Of a stretch of DNA of 64,000 nucleotides, positions 1 to 8,491 are shown in pieces (the first letter of the stretch is position 1; every line of letters begins with the position of its first letter). The position numbers were made by a program, and so were the translations under genes. Under the pieces are notes generated by a model. It did not search any database, was not told where the DNA came from, and saw nothing but the letters and a program-made list of their open reading frames with translations. The DNA is from Mycoplasmatota bacterium (GTDB taxonomy: Bacteria > Bacillota_I > Bacilli_A > Haloplasmatales > Haloplasmataceae). The stretch lies in assembly GCA_018394295.1 (NCBI GenBank), contig CP074573.1, positions 1,240,001 to 1,304,000 of the forward strand, in the 5' to 3' direction.

Positions 1-2
1 CA

Positions 3-584
3 AAATATGTTTTGTTTGAAATAGTAACTGCTATGCTATTTGTTTATAGTTATTATATGTTTGGATTTTGTGGTGATTTTTTTATTAGTTTATTGCTTAT
101 TAGTTTAATTGTGATAATAAGTGTGTCTGATTTAGAATATATGTTAATAGAGGATAAAGTTATTTTTTTCTTTCTTATTGTGTTTTTGATTCTTCGTATC
201 TTTATAAAATTACCCTCTGATTTTTCGACTTTTGGACTTCCAACTTATGTTGAAAGCCTAATTGGTGGTGCTTTTGGCTTTGGTTTATTGTATTGGATCG
301 CATTTATTGGACGAAAAGTATATAATCAAGAGGTAATGGGTGGCGGAGATATTAAACTATATGGTATAATAGGATTAGTAATAGGTGTTAAAATGACATT
401 TATATCATTATTATTTGCAAGTATACTTGGGACAATTATAGGATTAACTTTAAGTGGTTTAAAAATCATTAAAAGAGATAATCCAATTCCATTTGGACCA
501 TTTATAGGATTAGGGAGTTTATGTACTTATTTTTATGGTTATGATATTCTACATTGGTATCTTAACTTATTTTGGAATATGTAG
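3..584 (+). CDS. Prepilin peptidase (A24 aspartic protease), 5' end cut by window edge
   Basis: Membrane aspartic protease that removes the leader of type IV pilin-like proteins, family PilD/ComC. The reading frame is open to base 3, so the gene starts outside the window; the TTG at 12 is only an internal codon and the segment before it (KYVLFEIVTA) fits the family's pre-helix region. Both catalytic aspartates are visible: the SD of ISVSDLEY (about residue 40 from the TTG) and the GGGD of VMGGGDIKLYG (about residue 113). Several hydrophobic helices follow. The N-terminal cysteine-bearing methylase part is upstream and unseen. The next gene, pilM-like, begins 9 bases after the stop. The ComG prepilins 10 kb away may be its substrates as well; no second peptidase is seen here. 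Confidence 0.93.
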   Translation, partial: KYVLFEIVTAMLFVYSYYMFGFCGDFFISLLLISLIVIISVSDLEYMLIEDKVIFFFLIVFLILRIFIKLPSDFSTFGLPTYVESLIGGAFGFGLLYWIAFIGRKVYNQEVMGGGDIKLYGIIGLVIGVKMTFISLLFASILGTIIGLTLSGLKIIKRDNPIPFGPFIGLGSLCTYFYGYDILHWYLNLFWNM

Positions 585-592
585 GTGAGGCT

Positions 593-1513
593 ATGTTATT
601 TTTTAGAAAAAACATGATTAATTTAATGTTCACTGATAATTATATTAAATTTGCATTAGTGGACGAAAGATCATTGACTGTTCGTAAAATTGGTGAATAT
701 AAGCTTAAAAATGGGATTATCGTCGCTGGAAAAATCATGGATGAAGCATTATTAGTTAAAATACTAGGAACAATATTTAGAAAATATCGATTAACGAGTC
801 CTTTTGTAAAATTAATGGTACCTGATCACAATTTGATTATCAAAAAAATGAACGTACCTAAGTATTTAAAGGGTGATGATTTAAAGAATTATTTGAGACT
901 GGAATTGGAAGAATCACTTCAATCTCTCCCATTTAAAGATCCCATTATTGATGTAGTGGATTATAAATTGGGAAAGAAAAATGAGGAAGAGAAAGAAGTT
1001 GTTATGTTTACAACTTCTAAAGAAATTATGCTTTCTTATTTAAAGGTAGTTCAAAGACACAAAAAAAATGTGGTTGATTCATATATTTCACCACTCATGA
1101 TTAGAAAATTATATTTATTTGGTAAGAAATTGAAAAATAATGATCAAAAATGTACCATGTTTACACAAATTAGAGAAAATACTCATATTTTAACTGTGTT
1201 TGATAACGAAATTCCCATCTTATCATTACGTGATACATTTGAAATCGAAGATTATAATGAAGAATTTTATGTTGATCAAATATTAGATGTGTTAGAAAGA
1301 ATTTGTCACTTCTATCAGTATCAATTTTCTAAAAATAAGGAATCAGTTCAAAAAATAGTAATTTATACTGATATTAGTTTTACCCAAAATCTTCAAGAGT
1401 TAATAAATGAAAAAATGGATATCGAAGTTGAATTAATCAAGGGATTACCTGTTAAAACCTCTATCAATCAAGATTTAATAAGATATTATTTACCAATTTC
1501 AATGAGTTTATAG
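593..1513 (+). CDS. pilM: PilM-like type IV pilus assembly protein
   Basis: Probable cytoplasmic actin-like ATPase of the PilMNO inner-membrane platform. About 306 residues, divergent from proteobacterial PilM, but the N-terminal INLMFTDNYIKFALVD segment, the LRLELEESLQSLPF region and the position directly before PilN- and PilO-like genes support the call. The open frame reaches back to 572, but ATG 593 is preferred because AGGTGA at 583-588 precedes it and it begins just after the peptidase stop. Translation is probably coupled along the operon. The family call rests on context and faint similarity, so it is moderately sure. Confidence 0.75.
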   Translation: MLFFRKNMINLMFTDNYIKFALVDERSLTVRKIGEYKLKNGIIVAGKIMDEALLVKILGTIFRKYRLTSPFVKLMVPDHNLIIKKMNVPKYLKGDDLKNYLRLELEESLQSLPFKDPIIDVVDYKLGKKNEEEKEVVMFTTSKEIMLSYLKVVQRHKKNVVDSYISPLMIRKLYLFGKKLKNNDQKCTMFTQIRENTHILTVFDNEIPILSLRDTFEIEDYNEEFYVDQILDVLERICHFYQYQFSKNKESVQKIVIYTDISFTQNLQELINEKMDIEVELIKGLPVKTSINQDLIRYYLPISMSL

Positions 1514-1525
1514 GCTGGTGAGAAA

Positions 1526-2200
1526 ATGAAAAGAATTCGATCTAGAGGAGTAAATGAAATAAAGGTAAAATTATTACCTGAAAAAGCTAAACGAGATTAT
1601 CTCCTTCGTTTAGTTTCTTCAATCATTGTTTTGTTATTTATCATTATTAATATTTTAGTAGTTTATATACCGCGTACTAATTTAAATATAGTATTAAATG
1701 ATTTAAGAAGCGATAATGCTTCTAGAAATCTTGATGTATTATATTTAGAAAATAAGTATAATTTCTTTTACGAAGATATTTATAATAAAAATGATGGAAC
1801 AATTAAAGATATAATCAATAGTAAATTAGATTTTAATCAAATTATGTTAATGTTTAGTGATACCTCGACTTTTAAAGATTTACATGATAATCTTACAGTT
1901 AGTGAAAGTATTAAACCAGAAAATAATGTTCGGATTAAACCTATCCATAGTTTTATTGAATCTATAGAATATAATGAAGCAGATTTGTCTTTTACTATCG
2001 CTATTCAATTTGATAATGTGGATGACTTAGCATCATATCAATACCAACTTATACGAATTAAGTATGTTTCAAATGTAGTAGTTGGAAATTATACGGTTAT
2101 TCCTTTAGAAGATAGTAGAAGTCGTGTAAAAACAACATTCAAAATCTCATTAGATACTGAAAATATCCATTGCCCGAAAGTGGGTGGTCTAATTGAATAA
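1526..2200 (+). CDS. pilN: PilN-like type IV pilus assembly protein
   Basis: Bitopic membrane protein of 224 residues. The cytoplasmic N-terminus has NEIKVKLLPEKAKR, matching the INLLP-type motif by which PilN docks into PilM. One transmembrane segment follows (about residues 29-49, LVSSIIVLLFIIINILVVYI), then an extracytoplasmic region with the helical then beta-rich character of PilN. Start ATG has GGTGAG four bases upstream. Twelve bases separate it from pilM and it overlaps the PilO-like gene by 8 bases, so the genes form one transcript. Confidence 0.75.
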   Translation: MKRIRSRGVNEIKVKLLPEKAKRDYLLRLVSSIIVLLFIIINILVVYIPRTNLNIVLNDLRSDNASRNLDVLYLENKYNFFYEDIYNKNDGTIKDIINSKLDFNQIMLMFSDTSTFKDLHDNLTVSESIKPENNVRIKPIHSFIESIEYNEADLSFTIAIQFDNVDDLASYQYQLIRIKYVSNVVVGNYTVIPLEDSRSRVKTTFKISLDTENIHCPKVGGLIE

Positions 2201-2783
2201 GAAATTTATATATAGAGTTCTTACTTGGACGGTATTAGTGGTAGTATTAACATTTGTGACAATTTATAATTATCGAATTTTTGTTACTAACTCAGTTAAA
2301 AAAGATATTGAAAAACAAGAAGCTATCAATAAAGAATATGAAGGTAAATATGGTCATATACAATCAGTTATTAATAAAATAGATCAGTACAATGATAAAG
2401 TTTATGATGATAATAAATATGCTGATCTTATTCCTGATTATTATGACAGCAAAGAAATACTTTCTAAATATGTGAATAGACCTATTTTATTATCAAATGC
2501 TGAATTGTTAAGTGTATCGTTATCTGAAGCGATGCCTGCTAATATCAAATGGTCTAATAATTCTAATACAAAAGATATAAAAGGAATTAAAGTTTCAGTT
2601 ACATTTGATATTGAAATAAATAATTTAGATGTTTTTATTAATGAATTACAAACCAGTTTACGTTGTATTTACTTTGGAGATATAAAATACACATTATCAG
2701 GTGAAAATGCACCTGATAATGAAAAAATTAAAGTTAATATGATCTATTTTCTATTCTATCGAGATGTTGAAAAAACCACCTAG
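2193..2783 (+). CDS. pilO: PilO-like type IV pilus assembly protein
   Basis: Protein of 196 residues with one N-terminal membrane helix (about residues 10-30), a coiled-coil-like stretch (NSVKKDIEKQEAINKEYEGKY) and a C-terminal ferredoxin-like-sized domain, the architecture of PilO, the partner of PilN. It starts with TTG inside the end of pilN, with GGTGG at 2184-2188 as ribosome site. The stop codon lies inside the bidirectional hairpin at 2772-2805, so this is the last gene of the pilus operon. Sequence similarity is weak; the call depends on topology and gene order. Confidence 0.65.
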   Translation: MNKKFIYRVLTWTVLVVVLTFVTIYNYRIFVTNSVKKDIEKQEAINKEYEGKYGHIQSVINKIDQYNDKVYDDNKYADLIPDYYDSKEILSKYVNRPILLSNAELLSVSLSEAMPANIKWSNNSNTKDIKGIKVSVTFDIEINNLDVFINELQTSLRCIYFGDIKYTLSGENAPDNEKIKVNMIYFLFYRDVEKTT

Positions 2784-2805
2784 AAATGAAATTCTAGGTG
2801 GTTTT
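2772..2805. terminator. Bidirectional terminator between pilO-like gene and ispG
   Basis: A perfect 14-bp stem (2772-2785 with 2792-2805) with a 6-base loop and A/T runs on both sides. Both converging genes place their stop codons inside the stem, an unusually compact arrangement. Confidence 0.9.
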
Positions 2806-3885
2806 ATTTTTATCATTCAAGGATTTTAGCTCTGTCATTTTAAGGATTTCTTCTTTCAAGACATTCACCATATCTTCTTGGTTTACACGTTTAATGATTT
2901 CTCCCTTTTTAATTAACAATCCCATATTTTTACCACCAGCTATCGCAAGATCAGCTTCTTTAGCTTCTCCTGGGCCATTAACAGCACATCCCATAACAGC
3001 TACTTTGATATCTGAATGAATATTTTGTAGAAATTCTTCGATTTCCCTAGCAATAGGGATTAAATCAAATTGGATACGTCCACAAGTAGGGCAAGAAATA
3101 AGAGTAGGGACATTTTTAATTAAATTAAAGTTTTTTAAAATCTCTTTACAGACTTTGATTTCTTCAACTGGGTCAGCTGACAATGATACTCTAATTGTAT
3201 CTCCGATTCCTTCATTTAATAGGATACCTAATCCTATTGCGCTTTTAATAGTACCTGTAAATGTTGTTCCTGCTTCAGTAATTCCTAAATGAAGGGGGTA
3301 GGGAAATTTTTTCGCTGCTAGTTGATAAGCTTTTATTGCCATTTGTGTATTAGAAGACTTTAAGGATATTATGATATCATGAAAATTAAATTTTTCTAAT
3401 AATTCTACATGATATTGTGCACTGGCTACCATTGCTTCAGGTGTTGGATGTCCATAGGTCTCTAATATATGTTTTTCGATTGAGCCACTGTTTACACCGA
3501 TTCTTATCGGTATTTTTGCTAATTTACAAGCATTAACAACTTCTTTTATTCTTTCTTCATTTCCAATGTTTCCAGGATTAATTCTCACTTTATCAATCCC
3601 ATTTTGTATGGCAATTAGCGCATATTTATAATTAAAGTGAATATCAGCAACTAGTGGTACTTTAATTTTTTCTTTAATTGATTTAATTGCATGAGCATCT
3701 TCTTCGTCAAATACGGCGACTCTGACAATTTCACAACCTGCTTCTTCTAATGCATTAATTTGCTTAACTGTATTTTCTATATCTTTTGTCTTGGTATTTG
3801 TCATACTTTGTATGACAACACTATTCTGTCCACCAATTATAATATTTCCTACTTTTACTGGTCTTGTTTCAGTACGTGTATACAT
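2794..3885 (-). CDS. ispG: 4-hydroxy-3-methylbut-2-en-1-yl diphosphate synthase (flavodoxin type)
   Basis: GcpE/IspG, a [4Fe-4S] enzyme of the MEP isoprenoid pathway converting methylerythritol cyclodiphosphate to HMBPP. 363 residues, the normal bacterial length. The TIM-barrel N-terminal half begins [16 protein letters not shown], and the cluster ligands appear in the C-terminal third as [11 protein letters not shown] and GCAVNGPGE. Transcribed alone, divergent from sodA. ispA and dxs at 18-21 kb belong to the same pathway. In B. subtilis ispG (yqfY) is also close to sodA. Confidence 0.97.
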   Translation of the reverse strand: MYTRTETRPVKVGNIIIGGQNSVVIQSMTNTKTKDIENTVKQINALEEAGCEIVRVAVFDEEDAHAIKSIKEKIKVPLVADIHFNYKYALIAIQNGIDKVRINPGNIGNEERIKEVVNACKLAKIPIRIGVNSGSIEKHILETYGHPTPEAMVASAQYHVELLEKFNFHDIIISLKSSNTQMAIKAYQLAAKKFPYPLHLGITEAGTTFTGTIKSAIGLGILLNEGIGDTIRVSLSADPVEEIKVCKEILKNFNLIKNVPTLISCPTCGRIQFDLIPIAREIEEFLQNIHSDIKVAVMGCAVNGPGEAKEADLAIAGGKNMGLLIKKGEIIKRVNQEDMVNVLKEEILKMTELKSLNDKNKTT

Positions 3886-4022
3886 GAAATTAGCACTCCT
3901 TTCTTATTATTTAATTATTATGTGCATATAATAAGTTATGTAGGTATTAAATAAGCATACAAAATTATTATAGCAATAATTAAAATTGTAAGCAAATAAA
4001 ATCTTAATTTAGGAGGAATTTT

Positions 4023-4649
4023 ATGGCTATTTATGAATTACCTAAATTACCTTACGCTTATGATGCATTAGAGCCTTATATCGATAAAGAGACGGTAGAA
4101 ATTCATTATTCTAAGCATCATCAAGCCTATTTAAACAAATTACTAGAGACCCTAGAAGGACATGAGAATCTAGCACAAGGAAAGTCTATTGAAATGGTAT
4201 TATCTGATTTAAGTCAAATACCAGAAGAGATTAGACAAAAGATTATTAATTTTGGTGGAGGTTACGCAAATCATAATATGTATTGGTTTATTCTATCACC
4301 TAATGGTGGAGGAGAGCCAGGTGGTAAATTATTACAAGCCATTAACGATCAATATGGCAATTATGATAATTTTAAAAATGAACTAGGAAAAGCTGCCAAA
4401 GGTGTTTTTGGATCAGGTTGGGCTTGGTTAGTTGTTTGTAATGATAGTAAAAATTTAGAAATCATGACAACACAAAATCAAGATTCTCCATACAGTTTCA
4501 ATAAAACACCATTAATCATAATTGATGTTTGGGAACATGCTTATTATCTTGGTTATCAAAATAGAAGAGCTGATTATGTAGATCGTTTTTTTAATCTATT
4601 GAATTGGGATGAAATTGAACATCGTTATGAGGAAGCAATGAATAAATAA
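4023..4649 (+). CDS. sodA: Superoxide dismutase, Mn/Fe family
   Basis: Cytoplasmic dismutase, 208 residues. Metal ligands are visible at His28, His84, Asp168 and His172 (in DVWEHAYY). The segment NQDSP near residue 152 is the form usual in Mn enzymes, so manganese is more likely than iron. A strong AGGAGG-type site lies 9 bases before the ATG. It is followed by rpmG after 150 bases with its own promoter. Confidence 0.97.
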   Translation: MAIYELPKLPYAYDALEPYIDKETVEIHYSKHHQAYLNKLLETLEGHENLAQGKSIEMVLSDLSQIPEEIRQKIINFGGGYANHNMYWFILSPNGGGEPGGKLLQAINDQYGNYDNFKNELGKAAKGVFGSGWAWLVVCNDSKNLEIMTTQNQDSPYSFNKTPLIIIDVWEHAYYLGYQNRRADYVDRFFNLLNWDEIEHRYEEAMNK

Positions 4650-4715
4650 ACAATTTTATAGAAAATCTTTTACCGTTTATTTATTATTAATCAAGTTTGT
4701 ATACTTAAAAAAGTC

Positions 4716-4743
4716 TTGAAAATTATACAAAAAATGTTATAAT
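4716..4743 (+). promoter_or_regulatory. Sigma-A type promoter for rpmG
   Basis: TTGAAA at 4716-4721, 16-base spacer, TATAAT at 4738-4743; about 56 bases before the rpmG start. Confidence 0.7.
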
Positions 4744-4799
4744 AAAGTAGTTGCAACACAATATATATATTATTCGTATACGAACGGAGGTTAGTCTAA

Positions 4800-4949
4800 A
4801 TGCGTGTAAATTTAACATTAGTATGTACTGAATGTAAGGAACATAACTATATTACAAAAAAAAATAAACGTAATAATTCAGAACGTATAGAATTAAAAAA
4901 ATATTGCTCTAGATGTAATAAACAAACGTTACACAGAGAGAAGAAATAA
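4800..4949 (+). CDS. rpmG: 50S ribosomal protein L33
   Basis: A 49-residue zinc-ribbon type L33: [17 protein letters not shown] at the N-terminus and [16 protein letters not shown] at the end, giving two CxxC pairs. CGGAGG at 4785-4790 precedes the ATG. It is too short for most ORF callers but the family pattern is unmistakable. It has its own promoter and terminator. In B. subtilis rpmGA also lies between sodA and glcK, supporting the synteny. Confidence 0.95.
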   Translation: MRVNLTLVCTECKEHNYITKKNKRNNSERIELKKYCSRCNKQTLHREKK

Positions 4950-4952
4950 TAA

Positions 4953-4980
4953 AAACTGACATCGGTCAGTTTTTTTTATA
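4953..4980 (+). terminator. Rho-independent terminator after rpmG
   Basis: Stem AAACTGAC/GTCAGTTT (4953-4960 with 4965-4972), four-base loop, then a T run. Confidence 0.9.
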
Positions 4981-5225
4981 TAAACAAGACTAAAATTATC
5001 AGAAATTTAATGATATTGAAGACGTTTCATCATGGAAATCAATAATTATTCCAAGAGATTATATCCAAATTGAAAATGAGACTAATTGCTTATAAGAATC
5101 TCGTATTATATGAAATAACAAATATACAATACTACAAAATTATTATTTTTTATCTGATTATAAAATGGTTTGTATTTAATAAGATACTAAAAAACTGATA
5201 TTTGTTGAAGTTTAATAAATGATTA
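4981..5225. other. Intergenic stretch without a supported gene
   Basis: Between the rpmG terminator and the glcK promoter. A startless open frame at 4994-5095 reads SSWKSIIIPRDYIQIENE and looks protein-like, but it has no start and no family I recognise; it could be a remnant of a gene lost from this conserved region. Confidence 0.4.
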
Positions 5226-5254
5226 TTAACATAAAATAAAACATATGTTATAAT
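5226..5254 (+). promoter_or_regulatory. Sigma-A type promoter for glcK
   Basis: TTAACA at 5226-5231, 17-base spacer, TATAAT at 5249-5254, 36 bases before the glcK start codon. Confidence 0.7.
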
Positions 5255-5289
5255 ATTAATGGATTTTTAGGTAACAATAGGAGGATAAT

Positions 5290-6228
5290 ATGAAGAAATA
5301 TTTGTACGGTGTTGACTTAGGAGGTACTACAGTTAAAATCGGTTTCTTTTCTATTGAAGGTGATTTAATAGAAAAATTTGAAATAAGAACTAATACTGAA
5401 AACAGTGGTCAAATGATTTTAAGTGATATCGCTAAAGCTATAGAAACACATTTGGAAAAAAATAATATTGATAAATCATTAGTAAATGGTGTAGGAATTG
5501 GCGTTCCTGGTCCTGTTTCTAATGGAGTTGTAAATCGTTGTGTAAACTTAGGTTGGGATGTTGTTAATGTAAAAGCTGACCTAGAGGCACTTACCAATAT
5601 AAAAGTAGGCGTTAGTAATGATGCTAATGTTGCCGGATTAGGTGAATTATGGCAAGGTGGAGGAAGTGGATATTCTAATTTAATCTTTCTCACATTAGGT
5701 ACTGGTGTTGGTGGTGCTGTTGTTTATGACAATCAAGTGATTGATGGTCATATAGGAGCAGGTGGTGAAATCGGTCATGCCCCAACCATTGATAGTCCTT
5801 TTTTATGTAATTGTGGTAAAGTTGGATGTTTAGAAACTGTCGTATCAGCTACTGGTGTAGTAAGAGTTGCCAATAAGTTATTGAGTGAGAAATCGATAGA
5901 TTCAATGTTAAGAAATAATAAATCTTTAAGTGCGAAAATGGTTTTCGATGCTGCTAAGAAAAATGATCAACTTGCTATTGAAACACTAGAAATATTTGGT
6001 AGAAACTTAGGATTTGTATGCGCAGTACTTGCAGTTACAACGAATCCTCAAGCTTTTGTTTTTGGTGGTGGGGTGTCAAATGCTGGACAAATAATTATTG
6101 ATTATGTAAAAAAATATTTTGACCAATATGCATTTTATGGTGTTAAAGATCACACAGAATTTAAATTAGCTAAATTGGGTAATAAAGCTGGGATTTATGG
6201 AGCTGCCTTTTTAGCGAAACAATTATAG
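5290..6228 (+). CDS. glcK: Glucokinase, ROK family
   Basis: ATP-dependent glucose kinase of the ROK family, 312 residues. The phosphate-binding loop is GVDLGGTTVKIGFF (residues 7-20), the sugar/zinc region is HIGAGGEIGH followed by CNCGKVGCLE with cysteines at 173, 175 and 180. The C-terminal GGGVSNAG matches the adenosine motif. AGGAGG-like site directly upstream. The metallo-hydrolase gene starts 7 bases after its stop, so the two are co-transcribed. B. subtilis has glcK at the same relative position. Confidence 0.93.
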   Translation: MKKYLYGVDLGGTTVKIGFFSIEGDLIEKFEIRTNTENSGQMILSDIAKAIETHLEKNNIDKSLVNGVGIGVPGPVSNGVVNRCVNLGWDVVNVKADLEALTNIKVGVSNDANVAGLGELWQGGGSGYSNLIFLTLGTGVGGAVVYDNQVIDGHIGAGGEIGHAPTIDSPFLCNCGKVGCLETVVSATGVVRVANKLLSEKSIDSMLRNNKSLSAKMVFDAAKKNDQLAIETLEIFGRNLGFVCAVLAVTTNPQAFVFGGGVSNAGQIIIDYVKKYFDQYAFYGVKDHTEFKLAKLGNKAGIYGAAFLAKQL

Positions 6229-6235
6229 GTGTATT

Positions 6236-6865
6236 ATGAGAGTTGAAATTATTTCTAGTAATTTTTTACAAGTGAACACTTATTTATTAGTTCAAGATAA
6301 TAATTGTTTATTAATTGATCCAGGTAGTAATACGAAACAAATATTAAAAATAATTGATAAAAATCATCTTAATGTTTTAGCTGTTGTATTAACGCATGCT
6401 CATTTTGATCACTTCATGTCATGTAATGAAATTAATCAATTATTTGATGTACCGATTTATATTCATTCAAAAGGAATAGAATTATTGTATGATGCTACAA
6501 AAAATGTTTCTGATTACGTCCCTGGTATGACACCATTAGTTTTAAACCAAAACATTTTAGTTAAAAAGATTAATGAAGAAACAAAAGATATTGAAGGGTT
6601 TAAATTGAATATATTTCATGTACCTGGACATAGTCCAGATAGTATCTGTTTATATTTTAAAGATGATAAATTGGTCTTTACTGGGGATGCATTATTTAAA
6701 TTAGGTGTAGGAAGAACTGATTTTTATTATGGTAATGAAAAACAATTATATACCAATATAAAAAATAAGCTCTTTAAATTACCTGAAGATACAATTGTCT
6801 ATCCTGGCCATGGTGAACATACAACAATTGGTTTTGAAAGAAAAAATAATCTCTATATCCGATAA
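6236..6865 (+). CDS. MBL-fold hydrolase, YqgX / glyoxalase II-like
   Basis: Metallo-beta-lactamase fold hydrolase, 209 residues. The metal motif THAHFDHF is at about residues 53-60, with a further ligand at HVPGHSPDS, the aspartate in FTGDALF and the C-terminal PGHGEHTT. This is the full zinc set of glyoxalase II-like enzymes, but it lacks the longer C-terminal substrate domain of true glyoxalase II. The B. subtilis counterpart in the same place, between glcK and comG, is yqgX. Substrate unknown. Confidence 0.88.
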   Translation: MRVEIISSNFLQVNTYLLVQDNNCLLIDPGSNTKQILKIIDKNHLNVLAVVLTHAHFDHFMSCNEINQLFDVPIYIHSKGIELLYDATKNVSDYVPGMTPLVLNQNILVKKINEETKDIEGFKLNIFHVPGHSPDSICLYFKDDKLVFTGDALFKLGVGRTDFYYGNEKQLYTNIKNKLFKLPEDTIVYPGHGEHTTIGFERKNNLYIR

Positions 6866-6870
6866 TTTAC

Positions 6871-8385
6871 AAAGAGTAGTTTTTGAACTTATACCTGTCA
6901 AGTAGACAGAAACAAAAAAGTTAATATATTAATATTTTATGCTGCTAGTAGATGGCTTCTGTATTGCGCAGGGGCCATCTTTTTTAATGTCCATTGATAA
7001 CGCTTATGATTATAATAATTCATATAATCATTTAATATAAACCTCAATGATTTAATATCAGTAGCATCATAATACTCACACTCGTCTTTGAAATGTCCAA
7101 AAAATGTCTCCATTTTTGCGTTATCTAGACAATTACCTTTACGTGACATAGATTGAATAATATTTAATTCCTTTAGTTTATTTACATACATTGAATTAGT
7201 ATAATGTAAACCCTGGTCTGAATGGATTAAGGTATTTTTTAGATTTTCTTCTCCATATCTTTCAACAAGTTGATTAATTACATCTAACGATAAATCTAGA
7301 CTTAGATTTTGAGATACTTTCCAAGCTACAATTTCACGTGTACAAAGATCCTTAATTACAGATAAATAATATCGATAACCATTAAAAATTAAGTATGTGA
7401 TATCAGTCGCGAATACTGTACCAGGTTCATCAACATCAAAATTTCTATCTAATACATTTTCAAATGTATGATGATTTTTATATGAGTCTTTTAAATGTTT
7501 ATAGGGATCTTTAATCCTTACTGTAGAACGTATACCATTCTTTTTCATTAAACGATAAACTTTTTTAGGGTTCATTACTACACCTAAATCATTTCTTAGA
7601 TGCATTGTAATTCTTTGATATCCAAATTCTTTATTTTTTACCCACAAATCACTTATTAATTTAAAATCTGATTTGTCTTGTAACTCTCTTTGTCTTCTCT
7701 TGTTAGCAGATTTAATCCATTTATAATAACCAGATCTTGATACATTAAAATATTTACATAATGTTTGTATTGGTACATTAATTTTAGTTTTTAAATCATC
7801 GATAAATTGAAATACTAATTGAGTTGGAACATATTTATTTTCTTTTATTTTCACCTTCCTTCCTTGCCATAATTGCTTTTTTAATGCTTCAATCTCCTGC
7901 CTTTGCGCTTCTATTATTTTCTCCTGTATTAATACTTTTTCATCAGCTGTTATTGCTTCTTTCTTTGGTCTTCCTGATTTACCATTTATATTACGACCTC
8001 TTGATTCATTAAAAAATGATTCTTTTCCCTTTTCTTCATATTGTTTAGTCCAGTTTGTTATGTAAGTATTACTTTTAGGTTCTTTATAGGGTAATCCATG
8101 ACTTTCAAATATTTCTCTTATAGATACTCCCTTTTTCTTTAACTCAACTGCTTTAATTTTAAATTCAGGTGCATATTGGATTGTCTTACCAACTTTCCTA
8201 ACATAGGGATTCTTTTCTAATTCATCTCTATGTTTTTTTATATAATCTTTAATTCTTAATTTCTTCTTCATTAGTACATCTCCCTTAGTTATCTAAATTT
8301 ATTATAAAATAAAATACCTACATAGCCAACACCTTTTTATTTAGTGTCTACTATATAGGTATAATATCATTTTGCTACTCTTTTT
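6871..8385 (-). mobile_element. IS3-family insertion sequence between yqgX-like gene and comGA
   Basis: Element of about 1.5 kb carrying one transposase. Its ends are imperfect inverted repeats of about 37 bases: the left end begins AAAGAGTAG at 6871 and the right end, read on the minus strand from 8383, begins AAAGAGTAG too; both then share TTATACCT and GTAGACA. Exact outer borders and target duplication are unclear because the flanks are A/T runs. It split the yqgX-comGA interval and now lies about 100 bases upstream of comGA. Confidence 0.85.
6937..8271 (-). CDS. IS3-family transposase, OrfA and OrfB in one frame
   Basis: DDE transposase of 444 residues. N-terminal helix-turn-helix region (about residues 25-90, YAPEFKIKAVELKKKGVSIREIF), coiled segment (EKIIEAQRQEIEALKKQLW), then the integrase core. 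Catalytic residues: D in FATDITYL, D in LIHSDQGLHY, E in NAKMETFFGHFK. In most IS3 relatives the two halves are joined by -1 frameshifting; here they are continuous. GGGAG ribosome site 8 bases before the ATG. Appears intact and potentially active. Confidence 0.95.
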   Translation of the reverse strand: MKKKLRIKDYIKKHRDELEKNPYVRKVGKTIQYAPEFKIKAVELKKKGVSIREIFESHGLPYKEPKSNTYITNWTKQYEEKGKESFFNESRGRNINGKSGRPKKEAITADEKVLIQEKIIEAQRQEIEALKKQLWQGRKVKIKENKYVPTQLVFQFIDDLKTKINVPIQTLCKYFNVSRSGYYKWIKSANKRRQRELQDKSDFKLISDLWVKNKEFGYQRITMHLRNDLGVVMNPKKVYRLMKKNGIRSTVRIKDPYKHLKDSYKNHHTFENVLDRNFDVDEPGTVFATDITYLIFNGYRYYLSVIKDLCTREIVAWKVSQNLSLDLSLDVINQLVERYGEENLKNTLIHSDQGLHYTNSMYVNKLKELNIIQSMSRKGNCLDNAKMETFFGHFKDECEYYDATDIKSLRFILNDYMNYYNHKRYQWTLKKMAPAQYRSHLLAA

Positions 8386-8491
8386 TTTTGTTTTAACTAA
8401 TTTCTAATAATGTTTATTATTTTTAAAATACATTACAAAAATAAACTTTTTTGGCGTAAATAAACACGAGGACATGGGAGGGGGATAAAAA
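8386..8491 (+). promoter_or_regulatory. comGA upstream region
   Basis: Only about 100 bases separate the IS end from comGA, so the promoter is either in this AT-rich strip or in the element. A match to half of a ComK box (AAAA-N5-TTTT) lies at 8437-8452, but such matches are common in DNA this AT-rich. GGGAGGGGG at 8476-8484 is a strong ribosome site. Confidence 0.35.

Noticed and set aside
4994-5095. Startless open frame that looks protein-like
   Set aside because: 34 codons, no start, no recognised family; kept only as a note in the intergenic entry.
5409-5693. Minus-strand frame of 94 codons inside glcK
   Set aside because: Shadow of glcK; composition is what the antisense of a ROK kinase gives.
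8437-8452. ComK-box-like AAAA-N5-TTTT upstream of comGA
   Set aside because: Only one half of a ComK site, and such patterns are expected often in DNA this AT-rich.
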